Positions 1-10,484 of a stretch of DNA of 34,657 nt are shown here, piece by piece. The stretch covers positions 1-34,657 of the forward strand of contig JBNGIS010032386.1 of the NCBI GenBank assembly GCA_049999725.1, given 5' to 3'. Position 1 is the first letter of the stretch. The number at the start of each line of letters is the position of its first letter. The position numbers and the translations under genes were made by a program. The stretch is from Haplomitrium mnioides. Lineage: Eukaryota > Marchantiophyta > Haplomitriopsida > Calobryales. The notes below the pieces were generated by a model. It had not been told where the DNA came from. It was given only the letters and a program-made list of their open reading frames with translations, and searched no databases.

Positions 1-1
1 G

Positions 2-151
2 TGGCAGCTAGCAAAGAAACTAACAGCAGCTGTGAAGGAAAAAAAGAAATCTGGGGTCGAGGAAGCTCCCGAAGAACAAGACCAGCCTCCGACGTTGGTC
101 TCTTACCCTCCGGCTTTTCTTCTCCACTGCCAGAAGGCCAGCGTATGTTGA
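2..151 (+). pseudogene. Methyltransferase-like gene relic, copy 1 (N-terminal fragment)
   Basis: The frame starting at base 2 reads a lysine-rich stretch (LAKKLTAAVK, KKKSGVEEAP), then PTLVSYPPAFLLHCQKA, ending at a TGA at 149-151. The same segment occurs in the two longer relics at 25098 and 27692 (KKIGVEE, then SYPLAFLL and QKAREWK), so this is a third family member cut off by the window edge and broken right after the QKA motif. A longer open frame starting at base 1 is out of phase with this homology and is a shadow. Nothing downstream resembles the rest of the family, so the catalytic parts are absent. Identity rests on similarity to the other copies; this piece carries no catalytic motif. 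Confidence 0.55.
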
Positions 152-2039
152 AACATTTGTCCATCATTACAACGATGATGGATAACATAGTTGTCTTTCC
201 TAACGACAACATGGAGGTTGTAGTTGTGAGGATATCTTTTGGCAATTTGGCTTGATTAAACATCAAGTAATTTAGGCTATTTTGCTCGGTTTTAGCAGCC
301 ATGTCAACAACATATTGTTGAAAATTTTGTCTTGCATCATGCAAAATGTGAGTTTGTTTGTGACAAATCTATAAAGGATATATGTGGAACTGCAATATTG
401 ATACATGACTCTACCTCCCATATTATGGGATGCTAATGGACCACCTATCATCTCTTGTAGCAAAAAAAAGGTGGATATTGTAAAGGATCATATAATAAAT
501 GACATGCAAGAATTTTCATCAATCCTCTATTGTACAATTGAATAACAATGTCTCGTGGTCAAGCCTCACCCGTTTCTTGAGGCAGAATCATAGCTACATC
601 TTCTACTAGTGGAAGGTTGTGGCAACATGGGTCCTCTTCACCACATTGATTTCTCTTTCCTTGTAGCACTAATGGCAAGTCGACATTGACATTGGTTGTG
701 AGTCTCTCACCAACACACCATAAAACTTGGACACAAGGATTTGGAGCAAGAAATGCTCAATCATAGTCTAGAAAATATGGATCTAAAGCAGGATTCAACT
801 CTTGATGATTTCTCCTTTCACTCATAACATCATACACATGCTTGAAGAAAGCGAGTTGGTCTACCGCTATGTGATTGAAGATCACCTATCATATGAAAGA
901 ATCCTTCATAGATCTTATATGTCTGTATATCTTGACTCAATTGAAAGCCTATACTTTCAACGTGAGTCGATGTAAAGCAAAATGCTCAGTTGAATGACCT
1001 AATATCTTGGCAAAGATCTTTATTCTTGGATGCTTGCAACATCCAAAGATATTCTTGCAGCTTCTTAAGTGCACACAATCATACTTTCCCTCTCTACAAC
1101 ACTTGTTCCACTAGGATGAGTTACAGGTTTTGCTCATGCATTCTTTGAGCAAATATACCACCCTATGATAGCTAGAATGTCTTTCTATACAAGGAAGATT
1201 TCTCGACAAATGCCTATGAGAGCATCTCAATGATGCAAATCATGCAAAGCACATGATTTACCATTTTGAGCTCTAACTCTTGCATTTTCAAGAGCACAAT
1301 CTTGCATGGTTGGTGCTTTATTTGTGTGTTGTTAAACTTCTTCCACAACTACATATGCTTGCATGTAGTTTTTTGTATCACTACCTATTGATCTATGGTT
1401 TTTTGCATCATTACCTATCACTCCATGGAGACTCTCAACTTCCTCAACCAAACATTCATGTACTTTATTTTTTGGGCTCACATCCCTTTGGGCAGTGTTC
1501 TCTTGGGTATTTCCTATCAGAGATGTTGCCCTATAAATCAATGCATCTATTTTTGCTCTATTTGTGGCATTATTTCTACTTTCTTGTTTTTGAAAACACA
1601 ATTTGAAAGCATTCATGCTTAACTACAAGACTCTCATTAATTTTCCATATATTTTACCTTTCTATTGTTTATGGTGACAATCACTTTGTTGTTGTTTGTG
1701 AGCGTCCCAACACTCTTCTTGTATTGTGTAAAGCCTTGGTCTGCCTCACATCCTCATTCCATTCTTAGCATGATGTTCATTTTCATTCATTTATTGTAGA
1801 AGATATAGAAGAAAAAAAATGAGAAATGCATCCAATTAAGTCCTGGATCTTTAGCAAAGAGAGATAGCTCTCTAACAACAAGGTATTTGCCTCGATCAAT
1901 TGATGATCCAAGCTTCTAGCTAGTAGTCAATATAATTAAATAGACTAGGAGCAAAAATAAGACATTGTGTTTACCTCTGATCATTGATAATCGCTAGCAT
2001 GGCTATAGATTTGTAGCTCAAAGATTCTAGAAAGAGTTG
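152..2039. other. Intergenic stretch without recognisable gene
   Basis: AT-rich DNA with only short open frames. A frame near 310-430 on the + strand stays open for about 40 codons (contains FVENFVLHHAKCEFVC) but matches nothing I recognise. The only clear structure is a 30-bp tandem duplication at 1368-1427. Confidence 0.5.
1368..1427. repeat. 30-bp tandem duplication
   Basis: Two adjacent 30-base units start at 1368 (GTTTTTTGTATCACTACC) and 1398 (GTTTTTTGCATCATTACC). Both end in CTATG/CCATG, with several substitutions. It looks like an old local duplication with no evident function. Confidence 0.7.
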
Positions 2040-4089
2040 AAGATGGCGAGAGAAGCAAAATCAGCTCAAGAAAACATAGGCTCAATAGAAAGAGATCTAA
2101 TATAGGTCAAAGAATGCTATTTGATGAGGGAAAAAGCAATAACAATGAAGTTGAAGAATGTATGTGTCATGCAAAAAAAGAAAGCAACATAAAACCAAAG
2201 TTAGATTGAAAAGAGCTATGCAAACTTGTGTGGGAGGGAGGAACTAATGAAAAGGCTCAAAGAAGGAGCATATTTTGTAGCTCAGTGACTCAAAAAATTT
2301 GTAACTCACAAATCTATGTTATGCAAAAAAAACAACAACAAACATGGGAAAAAGGAATTGAATAAAAGGCAAGAGACATGGGAAGAAGAAGAAGTTGAAA
2401 GGATGCAAAAAAGAAACTCAAATCTACTCATTTAGGTACATGCATATATGAGATGAAGATGAATCAACATTGGAAGGATAACTTCTTGAACACACTCGAA
2501 TAAAAGAGATTTGCAAAGTGCCAAAGAAAAGAATGGAAAGTTGTAAAATCGTGTTTTCTATTAGAGATGCATGAGAAAAATGTTCTTGGTTCAGAAGACT
2601 GTTGCTGATCAATGGTAGCCTTAAAAGATGGTCATTGATTCATTTTATGGTAAATTAAACCATTCTACTCAATTGAAAGCTTTGATAGTGATGGCTCACA
2701 ATTTTTCAACTCAAAATGATGCTCTACTTGATAGAAAGCTAGAAAAACGGTCATTAGAGCTTCTCTCCACTCAATAGACGTCAAAAGAAGAGACTGAGTT
2801 TACCTCTATTTCCAAGATTGGCCGTAAAATCGTTGGCACCACTACTTGTGCAGCTACCTCTTCTCTACTTCTTGCAAAAAATAGAGTCAAAAGAAAATAA
2901 CAAAGTCAATGAAGAGAATAATTCATCGAAAGATTGAAGAAAGCGACAAAAATGTACTGCTCAAAAAATTGGTTTGATTTAAAGAGTCGTTTGAGCCTAC
3001 ATGGGAAGGAGGAACTAGGTATTTAAAAATATGCTTCAACAAAACATGGAAGCAATAGAAAATGGGAGAAATATATGAATGTCAGTGGCTCAAAGAAAGC
3101 TTGCAGCAAAGTGATTTGATATGTTTGAAAAATGATAAAGCCCAAGATACATGCCTTTTGGAATAAAGAAAGGAAGAAAAACTCAAAGAAGCTTTATTAA
3201 GAAAGTGCTAGAAAATGCAAGGTTGACTGAAAATTGCGTCACAAAATTGGAAGGTTGCTTCACCAATTGTGAAGCAAAAAAACTTGTTCTCCATCTTCCT
3301 TTATTCAAAGAGGCCCAAAACTTGCTGGATAATGAAATTGCTTGTGTGATATTGACTTTGGGAGAATACTTGCATAGAATAGGCTCAATTGAAAGAGATT
3401 TGTAAAAAAAAAGCTACGAAAGCATAAAGCTAGCCAAACTGGAGAAATCCATGCTTGTCAAGTTGACATGGGAATTTGCATAGGAAGAAGGCAAGAATAA
3501 AAGCATTGAAGAAATATGCTTCAATAAAAAAGGAAGCTATCTAAAGAAACTTAATGAAAAAGACCAAAGAAGTAGAAAAAGACTTAAAAAAATCCACTAG
3601 ATTAAGAAAAGAGCACAACCTGCATGGAAGGTAGTACTTTGGTCAATATGAAGAAGCTAAAATGAGTTAAGTTGAAGAAAACCTATGCCTTGTAAAAAAG
3701 AGAGGAAGATGAATCGATTGAAAGAGATCTGCAAGACGTTGAAGAAAAGAATGATGAATTGTGCTTGAAGCTAGGTCAGACCAAAAACTCAAAGGAGAAT
3801 GTGATAAAGCAAATGAGAATCAATGTAGAAGGTTCTATTACTTGAATATGCAACGATCATTGAAGACAAAAGAGTGCTATGTGTTCTGCAAAAACGAAGG
3901 ACAAAAGCTTAGTAATGAAGTCAAAGAGTGCTTTACAAATAAACAAATATAGAGGAAATAATGTTCAACAAAAGTTGGAGAAAAACTTGAACTTGCAATG
4001 CTCAATAAAGGTAAAAGCTAGCTGAAGTTGTAGAATGCATGCATTGTGCAAAAGAAAAAGAGTGATAGAATGAGACAAAGATCCTACTG
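2040..4089 (+). other. Purine-rich region with degenerate coiled-coil-like coding scraps
   Basis: The + strand is strongly A/G-rich. Scraps of one theme recur: a frame reading SIERDL followed by lysine- and glutamate-rich helix-like sequence, near 2086, 3387 and 3713, with a weaker version near 2495. Around 3713 it continues as QDVEEKNDELCLKLGQ, typical of a charged coiled coil. The scraps sit in different frames with frequent stops and irregular spacing, so no gene is callable. The same composition resumes at 9290 beyond the copia insertion, so the two parts were once contiguous. It could be a decayed repetitive coiled-coil gene or the internal part of an old element. Confidence 0.4.
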
Positions 4090-4094
4090 ATGCT
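4090..4094. repeat. Target-site duplication, left copy (ATGCT)
   Basis: ATGCT directly precedes the 5' LTR and recurs directly after the 3' LTR at 9285-9289. A 5-bp duplication is the normal size for copia integrases and fixes both outer ends of the element. Confidence 0.85.
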
Positions 4095-4460
4095 TTTTGA
4101 GATTTTGAGCTTTATAACTTGTTCTATTGATGGTATACCATGGTGGTATACCAAGATGATATGGTATTCTAGTTGTATGGTTGGTTTTGTGCCAACGTAT
4201 GTAGTATATATACATGTAGACTAGGCATTTGGTTAGGGTATATCCCTTGTATTTGTTTTGTGTGGCTAAGGATGTATTTGAGTTTGTGTGGCTATAAAGG
4301 ATAGCCTTGTGGTATAAAGAAGTGAGGGGACACTCACTTCACCCACTTGCTTGCTTGCTGTAGAAATACTTTTGCAGTAAAGTATATGAAAAGAAGCTAA
4401 CTGTATCAGCCTTCTGAAATCTCAGCTACAGCTCTTGGATCTCTCTTTGATTTGTCAACA
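4095..4460 (+). repeat. 5' LTR of the copia element
   Basis: 366 bp, ending in CAACA just before the primer-binding site. It starts TTTTGA where the 3' LTR starts TATTGA. Both are explained by an ancestral canonical TGTTGA whose G mutated independently. It holds two copies of the palindrome TGGTATACCA (4131-4140 and 4144-4153) and a candidate TATA box at 4313. Confidence 0.9.
4313..4319 (+). promoter_or_regulatory. Putative LTR TATA box
   Basis: TATAAAG, conserved at the equivalent site of the 3' LTR (9136-9142), whereas a second TATAAAG at 4293 is lost there. Its position near the middle of the LTR suits the U3/R boundary. The transcription start is inferred, not seen. Confidence 0.5.
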
Positions 4461-4472
4461 TGGTGTCAGAGC
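4461..4472 (+). promoter_or_regulatory. Primer-binding site for initiator-Met tRNA
   Basis: TGGTGTCAGAGC follows the 5' LTR directly and differs by one base from TGGTATCAGAGC, the usual plant copia site complementary to the 3' end of initiator methionine tRNA. Minus-strand DNA synthesis would start here. Confidence 0.9.
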
Positions 4473-5054
4473 AGACTCATGAATAGAGAGATTGTTCATA
4501 AAAAGAGAGAAAGTGTCAGGTGGAAATTGAGTCGACGTCCAACAAAACAAAAGTTGATTTGGCACTTCTGCAAAACTGATCCTTGCCGACTTGCAATTGT
4601 GACTCCTAGAGATTCATGTTTCTAATTTATGCCTATCTTATGAACTGATTGTTGGTGGATTGGGACCATGATTTTGTGTATTTCGTATATCATGTATTGA
4701 CATATATTTAATGAGCAAGTTGTGTCTTTATCTGCCTCTGCATGATTTGGTTCTATTATTGTGAAACAACAACAATTGAAGGTTGCATTAATTCTACTGT
4801 ATACCATGACTTCTGATTCAGACATATATCAAAATCAACAATATTTCACATAGATTCTACTGTATACCACAACATGTGATTCAGACATATATCAAAGTCA
4901 ACAATATTTCATTCTTTGCACATCACGAAGTTAGATGCCATTTACTTGCTAACTATTTACCCTCACCGTATAGTCGTATACTATAATATATATTGTGATA
5001 TCAAAGGTAGTCACAAGAGGTGACAGAAATTTTCAAATTCCTTGAGGGTTCAAA

Positions 5055-5893
5055 ATGGTAGATGGAATTTCTCATATTGTAAGTGAGAAATTAAATGAGA
5101 ACAATTACAATGTTTGGTATGTGATTCAGGGATTTCATCGCTAGTGCTGAAGCAAAGCCCATGTTGAGTCCAAGCCCATCTATTGCAAAAATGCAAGCAT
5201 TTAAGAGTTATAATAAGAAAGTACATAAGTTGCTATATTGGCTTACCATCAGTGTTGATGATGAGATGATGGGATATATATCTGTGGCAAAGACACCCAA
5301 GGAAGCTTGGGATATTTTGAAGAATAGATATGCAGTCACATTAGATGCAAGAAAGCTAACACTAGAGATAGAGTTTCTCAATCTTCAAAAAGAAAAACTC
5401 AATATCAACGCTTATGTCTTGAAAACTAAATCACTAGCTGAATAGCTAGTGAGTTTAGGAGAATATGTGAAAGAGATGGCCATGGTGGCAGTATGTCTGA
5501 ATGGATTGGGAAAAGAATGTAACCAATTTAAGACGTCTATGAGAACAAGAGAGGGAGCTACATTGTTTAGGCAACTCATCTCTATACTTGTTGCACAAGA
5601 ACTTGACCTTGGTGGAGGAGAATCAAGTAGTCAAAACAACCAAGAACAAGTTTTCTACTCTAACAAAAGCAAAGGTAGAGGCAAAGGTTATGGAAGAAGC
5701 GGTTTTGGAAGAGGTCATTCAAATGAAACTATGCAAAACCAGCAACAACAACATTCAAATTCATATGGCAAAGCAAATCTACAGGCAAAAGGAGTAATTA
5801 ATGATGTAGAGTTCAATATCACAATCAAGGAATAGATTGTTTTTATTGTGGCAAGCCAAGCCACATGGCAAGAGACTATTATAAGAAAAATAA
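5055..5893 (+). pseudogene. gag: Copia gag relic
   Basis: The capsid/nucleocapsid protein that packages element RNA. The first ATG after the PBS (5055) begins a frame reading EKLNENNYNVW, the usual N-terminal gag motif of plant copia elements. A shift near 5130 moves the reading to DFIASAEAKP. The capsid-like core follows (KTPKEAWDILKNRY, then KLTLEIEFLNLQ), with a TAG at 5443-5445 where CAG is expected. After a glycine/arginine-rich and glutamine-rich linker, a second shift leads to the zinc knuckle at 5835-5890, C-F-Y-C-GKPS-H-MARD-Y. This is CX2CX4HX4C with the last cysteine replaced by tyrosine. Two shifts and one stop make it non-functional. Confidence 0.85.
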
Positions 5894-6031
5894 TGATTTG
5901 AAGAACAACAAAGTTCAAGGGAACTATGGACATTCCAGTAAGACAAATAATGAGACATATTTGTTTTGGAATATGGTTACTTATATGTCATGCATAAGAA
6001 AAAGAATGGTATAGAAGTTGCATCAGATATT

Positions 6032-6955
6032 GAGATTTGGCACAAGCGTAATTAGCATATCAACATACAAAGATTGAGAACCATGCAGAGTTCAAGAGTA
6101 GTCAATGGGCTGCCCAAGTTTAAAGTGGAAGGAATGTTGAAGGTGTGTGAAGCTTGCGAATTTGGCAAGCAGTCAAGGAAGCCGTTTTCTCGTGATACAT
6201 ATGTGGCACGGAGGCCACTTGAGTTGATACACTCAGATGTATGGGGTCCTACAAACACATAGTTCATTGGAGGATGCATATATTATGTGACATTTATTGA
6301 TGAATGTTCACGGAAAACGTGGGTATATTTTATGAAGTAGAAGAGTGAAGTGTGTGATTACTTCAAGAACTTTCGAGCAATGGTTGAATAGGAGGAAGGA
6401 CATCTAATAAAGTGTTTGGGTCTGATGGAGGTGTGGGGAATATTTCTCCATAGAATTCAGTAAGTATTTGTTGAAGGTAGGTATTAAGAGGCAATAGATG
6501 TGTAGATATTCACCCCAACAAAGTGGGGTTGTTGAAAGAAAAATAGACATATAGTAGAGGTGGCATGCGCCTTAATGAATGAGAAGAATATGCCTCATTA
6601 TTATTGGGTATAGGCAGTATCAATAGTTGTTTACATTATGAATCATACTCCTATCGCATCGGTTCATGGAGTGACATTAGAGGAGAAGGTCACAAGAAGA
6701 TATCTAGATATTTCACATATGAAACTATTTGGTTGTATTGCATATGTACATGTACCAACAAAAACACGCAGCAAATTGGATCTGAACGCTGAAAAGTGTG
6801 TGCTCATTGGATATTCTCAAGAGCAGAAAGGCTACAAATGTTTCTGTCCTACTACACAAATATTAAAGGTAAGTACAGATGTAGTCTTTGATGAATTAAG
6901 TATTTGGCATGGTTCAAAAGTTGAAGATGATGCAGTTGATGTGAAAGAAAAATAG
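6032..6955 (+). pseudogene. Copia integrase relic
   Basis: The enzyme that inserts element cDNA into the host genome. It starts with the HHCC zinc finger (IWHKR...HIN...CEACEFGKQ, 6032-6170). The catalytic core has the first Asp in IHSDVWGP (about 6235), the second in the SDGG/GEYF segment (about 6420-6450, across a frameshift) and the Glu in GVVERKNR (about 6530). The C-terminal part reads PTKTRSKLD and then EKCVLIGYSQEQKGYKCF, typical of copia. Stops at 6260, 6338, 6389, 6495, 6611 and 6953 are all TAG where CAG (Gln) fits. At least two frameshifts occur, one at an A-run near 6540. The protease normally encoded just upstream is missing. Confidence 0.9.
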
Positions 6956-6958
6956 GTT

Positions 6959-8190
6959 GTGACAGAACAGGATGTGAAAGGCGAACAAGTTGTGACAGAG
7001 CAGAGTCAACAAACACAAAGTTTGAGTGGTCCACAAAGTGGTAGTAGTAGCAGTAGCAATAGTCCATGGCAAGGAAGATTGTGCAACGATTTGGAGCAGC
7101 ATGCTTCAACTAGTACAACACAAGAAAGTGTTGTAGATATGACGGCATGGAGTTCACTTGATGAATCTAATGGCCATGAACTAGAGAGTATTGATGAAGA
7201 GTTAGGATTGCCTTCAGTTACAATGCCAGGTTCAAGACAGATGGAACAAAAAATGCAAAATGTACATGTGCATAGAAGTGAAAGAGTGAAATACCCTATT
7301 GACAAATTGGTTATTAAGAGGTTCACTACATCTCATCATGCATATATGGTGCAGGTTATTATGGAGAAAGAACTTGTCACATTCGATGATGCTATTGGTG
7401 ATGAAAGATGGAAGTCTGCTATGGAAGAAGAGATGGATGCTCTTCAGAGAAACCAAACATGGGATTTAGTTACATTACCAAAAGAGAAGAAGGCCATTGG
7501 ATCCAAGTGGGTCTACAAGTTAAAGAGGCATGAAGCAAGGTTGGTTGCCAAAGGGTATGCACAAACCCAAGGCATAGATTATGAAGAAACATTTAGCCCG
7601 ACGGCAAGAATGATAACAGTTAGAGCAGTCAATGCATTGGCTGTAGCAAAACAATGGTGCTTACATCAAATGGATGTAAAGAATGCATTTTTGCATGGGG
7701 AATTAGAAGAAGAGGTTTATATAACACAACCACCAGGTTTTGTTGATTTGGAGAATCCAAATCATGTTTGCAGATTGAAGAAGGCATTGTATAGCTTAAA
7801 GCAAGTGCCACGTGCATGGTCTACAAGGTAGGTGAATATCTTATGACAATGGGGTTCAAGGTTTCTAATGCAGATTACTCACTGTGCATCAGAAAAATAG
7901 AGAAAGGTATTGTGCTTATTCTCATTTATATGGATGATCTCATTATGACTGGAGATAGTATGCAGGACATAATAGAGGTAAATTTGTTACTACAACAAAA
8001 GTTTGAGATGAAGGATTTTGGAGAGCTGAGATATTTTCTTGGCATTGAAGTGATTAAATCATAGAAGGGCATTTGGATGATACAAAGGCAACTATATGCA
8101 TTGGACATGTTGTCCGAGTATGGGATGACATGTTGCAAGCCTATTGCAACTCATTTGGATCAAAATTCTTAGCTGAGTAATCACGAATGA
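6959..8190 (+). pseudogene. Copia reverse transcriptase relic
   Basis: RNA- and DNA-dependent DNA polymerase of the element. A hydrophilic linker (6959-7370) precedes the polymerase, which shows [40 protein letters not shown], the motif A Asp in [25 protein letters not shown], and the active-site box YMDD at 7927-7938 (usually YVDD in plant copia). FGELRYFLGIE follows. About ten residues normally lying between the VYKLKR and ARLVAKGY motifs are absent, apparently an in-frame deletion. A one-base shift after PRAW (about 7815) and TAG codons at 8062 and 8170 plus a TGA at 8188 interrupt it. Confidence 0.92.
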
Positions 8191-8196
8191 CAGTTT

Positions 8197-8898
8197 GTGG
8201 AAGATCCCACCAGCTACATACAGATAGTAGAGAGTTTGATTTATCTCACCATCACAAGACCAGACTTGAGATATGTTGTAGGTATAGTAAGTCAATTTAT
8301 GCAAAGTCCACGGAAGTCGCACCTTGATGCAAAGCGTTGTATTCTTCATGATGTGAAGCATACAGTTCAGTATGGTCTGTTTTATGAGAGTGGCAAGAAG
8401 TTCCATATTTCTGGTTTTACAGATGCAGATTGGGCAAGCAGTACAGGTGATAGAAGATCAACAAGTGAATTTGTATTTTCATTTGGTAGCACTGGGATAG
8501 CATGGAGCAGCAAGAAGAAATCAATGGTTGCGCTCTCAAGAACATGTGATAAGTATAGAGGTGCAATCATGGCTACATGCAAGGAGGCATGGTTGCTTAA
8601 ACTCGTGCATGATCTAGGAGTTAGTGTGAATAGACCAGTGGAGGTTTACTGTGACAATTTAGGTAATATCCAGCTCGCTAACAATCCAGTTTTCCATGCA
8701 TGCTCAAAGCACATTGAGGTGCACTACCACTATGTGAGGGAGAAAGTTTTGGCAAGGATGGTTGATCTGAAATATGTCAGCACCAAGGATCAAGTGGCTG
8801 ATATTTTTACCAAGTCATTGGACGCAGAAAAGCTGCAGAAATTCAGATTTCAACTTGGAGTACATGCCTTGAGCTCAAGGGGGATATTGAAATTTTGA
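8197..8898 (+). pseudogene. Copia RNase H domain relic (polyprotein C-terminus)
   Basis: Degrades the RNA strand of the RNA:DNA hybrid during reverse transcription. The frame is open for 233 codons: a connection segment (SLIYLTITRPDLRYVVG), then RNase H motifs FTDADWASSTGDRRSTS, EVYCDNLGNIQLANNP and KHIEVHYHYVREKVL, then VADIFTKSLDAEKLQKFR near the C-terminus. The usual LSSTEAEY motif reads LSRTCDKY, so at least one active-site acidic residue is lost. The TGA at 8896 lies inside the 3' LTR, and the polypurine tract overlaps the last codons, a compact arrangement common in copia elements. Confidence 0.9.
8877..8884 (+). promoter_or_regulatory. Polypurine tract
   Basis: AAGGGGGA lies directly before the 3' LTR, where plus-strand DNA synthesis is primed in LTR elements. 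Confidence 0.85.
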
Positions 8899-9284
8899 GC
8901 TCTACCAAAAGTTCTATTGATGGTATACTATGGTGGTATACCAAGGTGATCTGGTATTCTAGTTGTATGGCTGGTGTTATGCCAACGTTTGTGGTGTATG
9001 TATGTATGCATGTAGATTAGATATTTGGTTAGGGTATATCTCTTGTATTTGGTTTGTGTGGTTGAGGAGGTAGCTTTGTATTGTGTGGCTGAGGATGTAT
9101 TTGAGTTTGTGTGGCTATGGAGGATAGCCTTGTGGTATAAAGAAGTGAGGGGGCAATCACTTCACACAATCCCTATGCTTGCTATAGAAATACTTTTGCA
9201 GTAAAGTATATGAAAAGAAGTTGACTGTATCAGCCTTCTGAAATCTCAGCTACAACTCTTGGGTCTCTCTTTGATTTGTCAACA
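8885..9284 (+). repeat. 3' LTR of the copia element
   Basis: 400 bp, 34 bp longer than the 5' LTR. The extra length lies near 9055-9090, where the TGTGTGGCT-GAGGATG motif occurs three times instead of two, a tandem gain here or loss in the other LTR. It ends CAACA and is followed by the duplication ATGCT. Confidence 0.9.
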
Positions 9285-9289
9285 ATGCT
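9285..9289. repeat. Target-site duplication, right copy (ATGCT)
   Basis: Exact match to 4090-4094 directly outside the 3' LTR. Confidence 0.85.
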
Positions 9290-10484
9290 TGATGGAGGCT
9301 GATGAAGAAAAATGCTTCATCATAAGCAACTGAAAACGTTGAAAAAACACTTTTAACCTACAATGCTTAAGAAATGACCACATGAAAAATGTTTTCTTGA
9401 TAAGGAACTCTTTGAGCTCAAAATTTGCTTGATAGACAGTAGCTCAAAGCAAAATAAACGTCATAAAGCTGAAGCATGTCAAAGCTTAAAACAAATGCTT
9501 GATTACAAATGGTCAAAGTAGAAGTAGAAAGCGGAAAGAGATCTTTGGAAACTTGCATGAGAAGAAAGAACAAAAAAAGGAAGAAGTGGATGAAGGTGAG
9601 CAAAACCTTGATGTAGGTTAAAATAGAGTAGGAGAAACTGATGACCAGAAGAAATCAATGAAGGTTAAAAGAACATTGATGTAGGTTGAATCAAAACAAG
9701 AGAAATCAATGATGTAGGAGGTCAAAGCAAAAAATAAAATAAATTTAAATTGATGATGCAAGTCAAAGCAAAATCTACATTAAAAAAAAGGAACCAAACG
9801 CTTGCTATAGAATATAGAAGAAAATGCTTTAGCATATCAAAGTAAAAAAAGAATGTTAGAAAACAAATGCTTAAAGAAGCGAGTAACGATAACTCAAGCA
9901 ATTTGCTTAATAAGAAATTCGCTCAATAAAGAACTCCTCCAAGCTCAAAATATGCTTGATGAGGAATTCTAGGATAAAATATGCTCATGGTGACTCAAAA
10001 AAGCTCAAAGTTGTGCTCAAGTCAAAGAACTCAAAATCAAGCTTACAATATGCTATAAAAGTGCTCAAGATGAATCCACATTGGGAGAATAGCCACCCAA
10101 ATAATAAGCTTGATAGAACGAGATATGATGTAGTTTGAAGCAAAAAGCTCGAAGAAATATATGAAAAGAGAAACAAAAGTTAACAAAAAATTGTGAGAAA
10201 ATAGACATCTTAAATCAACAAGCAAAAATAGTGCAACATTGATCACAAGCAATGAAAAAAAAAATCTACAACAAGAAACATTTGTGTGCAAAATTAGGGT
10301 GCTCTAAGCAGAACTGGTGCCAAATCAACACACTACAAGCAATCAATAAAAAAATGGATAACAAGTAGAATTCATAAGAAATAACAAAATAATGTGATGT
10401 GTCTCTCTTTTTCCACTCCAATATGCGAGACTTTTAGTAGCATGTATGTTTTGCATATGTCTCAAAATTTTTTTGAAGATAGAA
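9290..10484 (+). other. Purine-rich region, continuation beyond the copia insertion
   Basis: A/G-rich DNA like 2040-4089, including a GAAAGAGATCT scrap near 9535 and many AAGCTCAAA and GATGTAGGT words. Open frames are short and I recognise no product. It grades into the satellite near 10480. Confidence 0.4.

Larger units (their letters stand above)
4095..9284 (+). mobile_element. Ty1/copia LTR retrotransposon, complete but inactivated
   Basis: A 5.19-kb element: 5' LTR 4095-4460, primer-binding site at 4461, gag relic, integrase, reverse transcriptase and RNase H relics, polypurine tract 8877-8884 and 3' LTR 8885-9284, flanked by the 5-bp duplication ATGCT. Integrase preceding reverse transcriptase is the copia (Pseudoviridae) order. 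The aspartic protease segment expected between the gag zinc knuckle and the integrase zinc finger is missing. Several frameshifts and about ten in-frame stops, mostly TAG, prevent expression. The LTRs differ at roughly one base in ten by hand alignment, so the insertion is old. It landed in purine-rich DNA that continues on both sides. Confidence 0.95.

Noticed and set aside
1-255. 84-codon open frame at the window start
   Set aside because: The frame starting at base 2 aligns with two other copies; frame 1 is a shadow.
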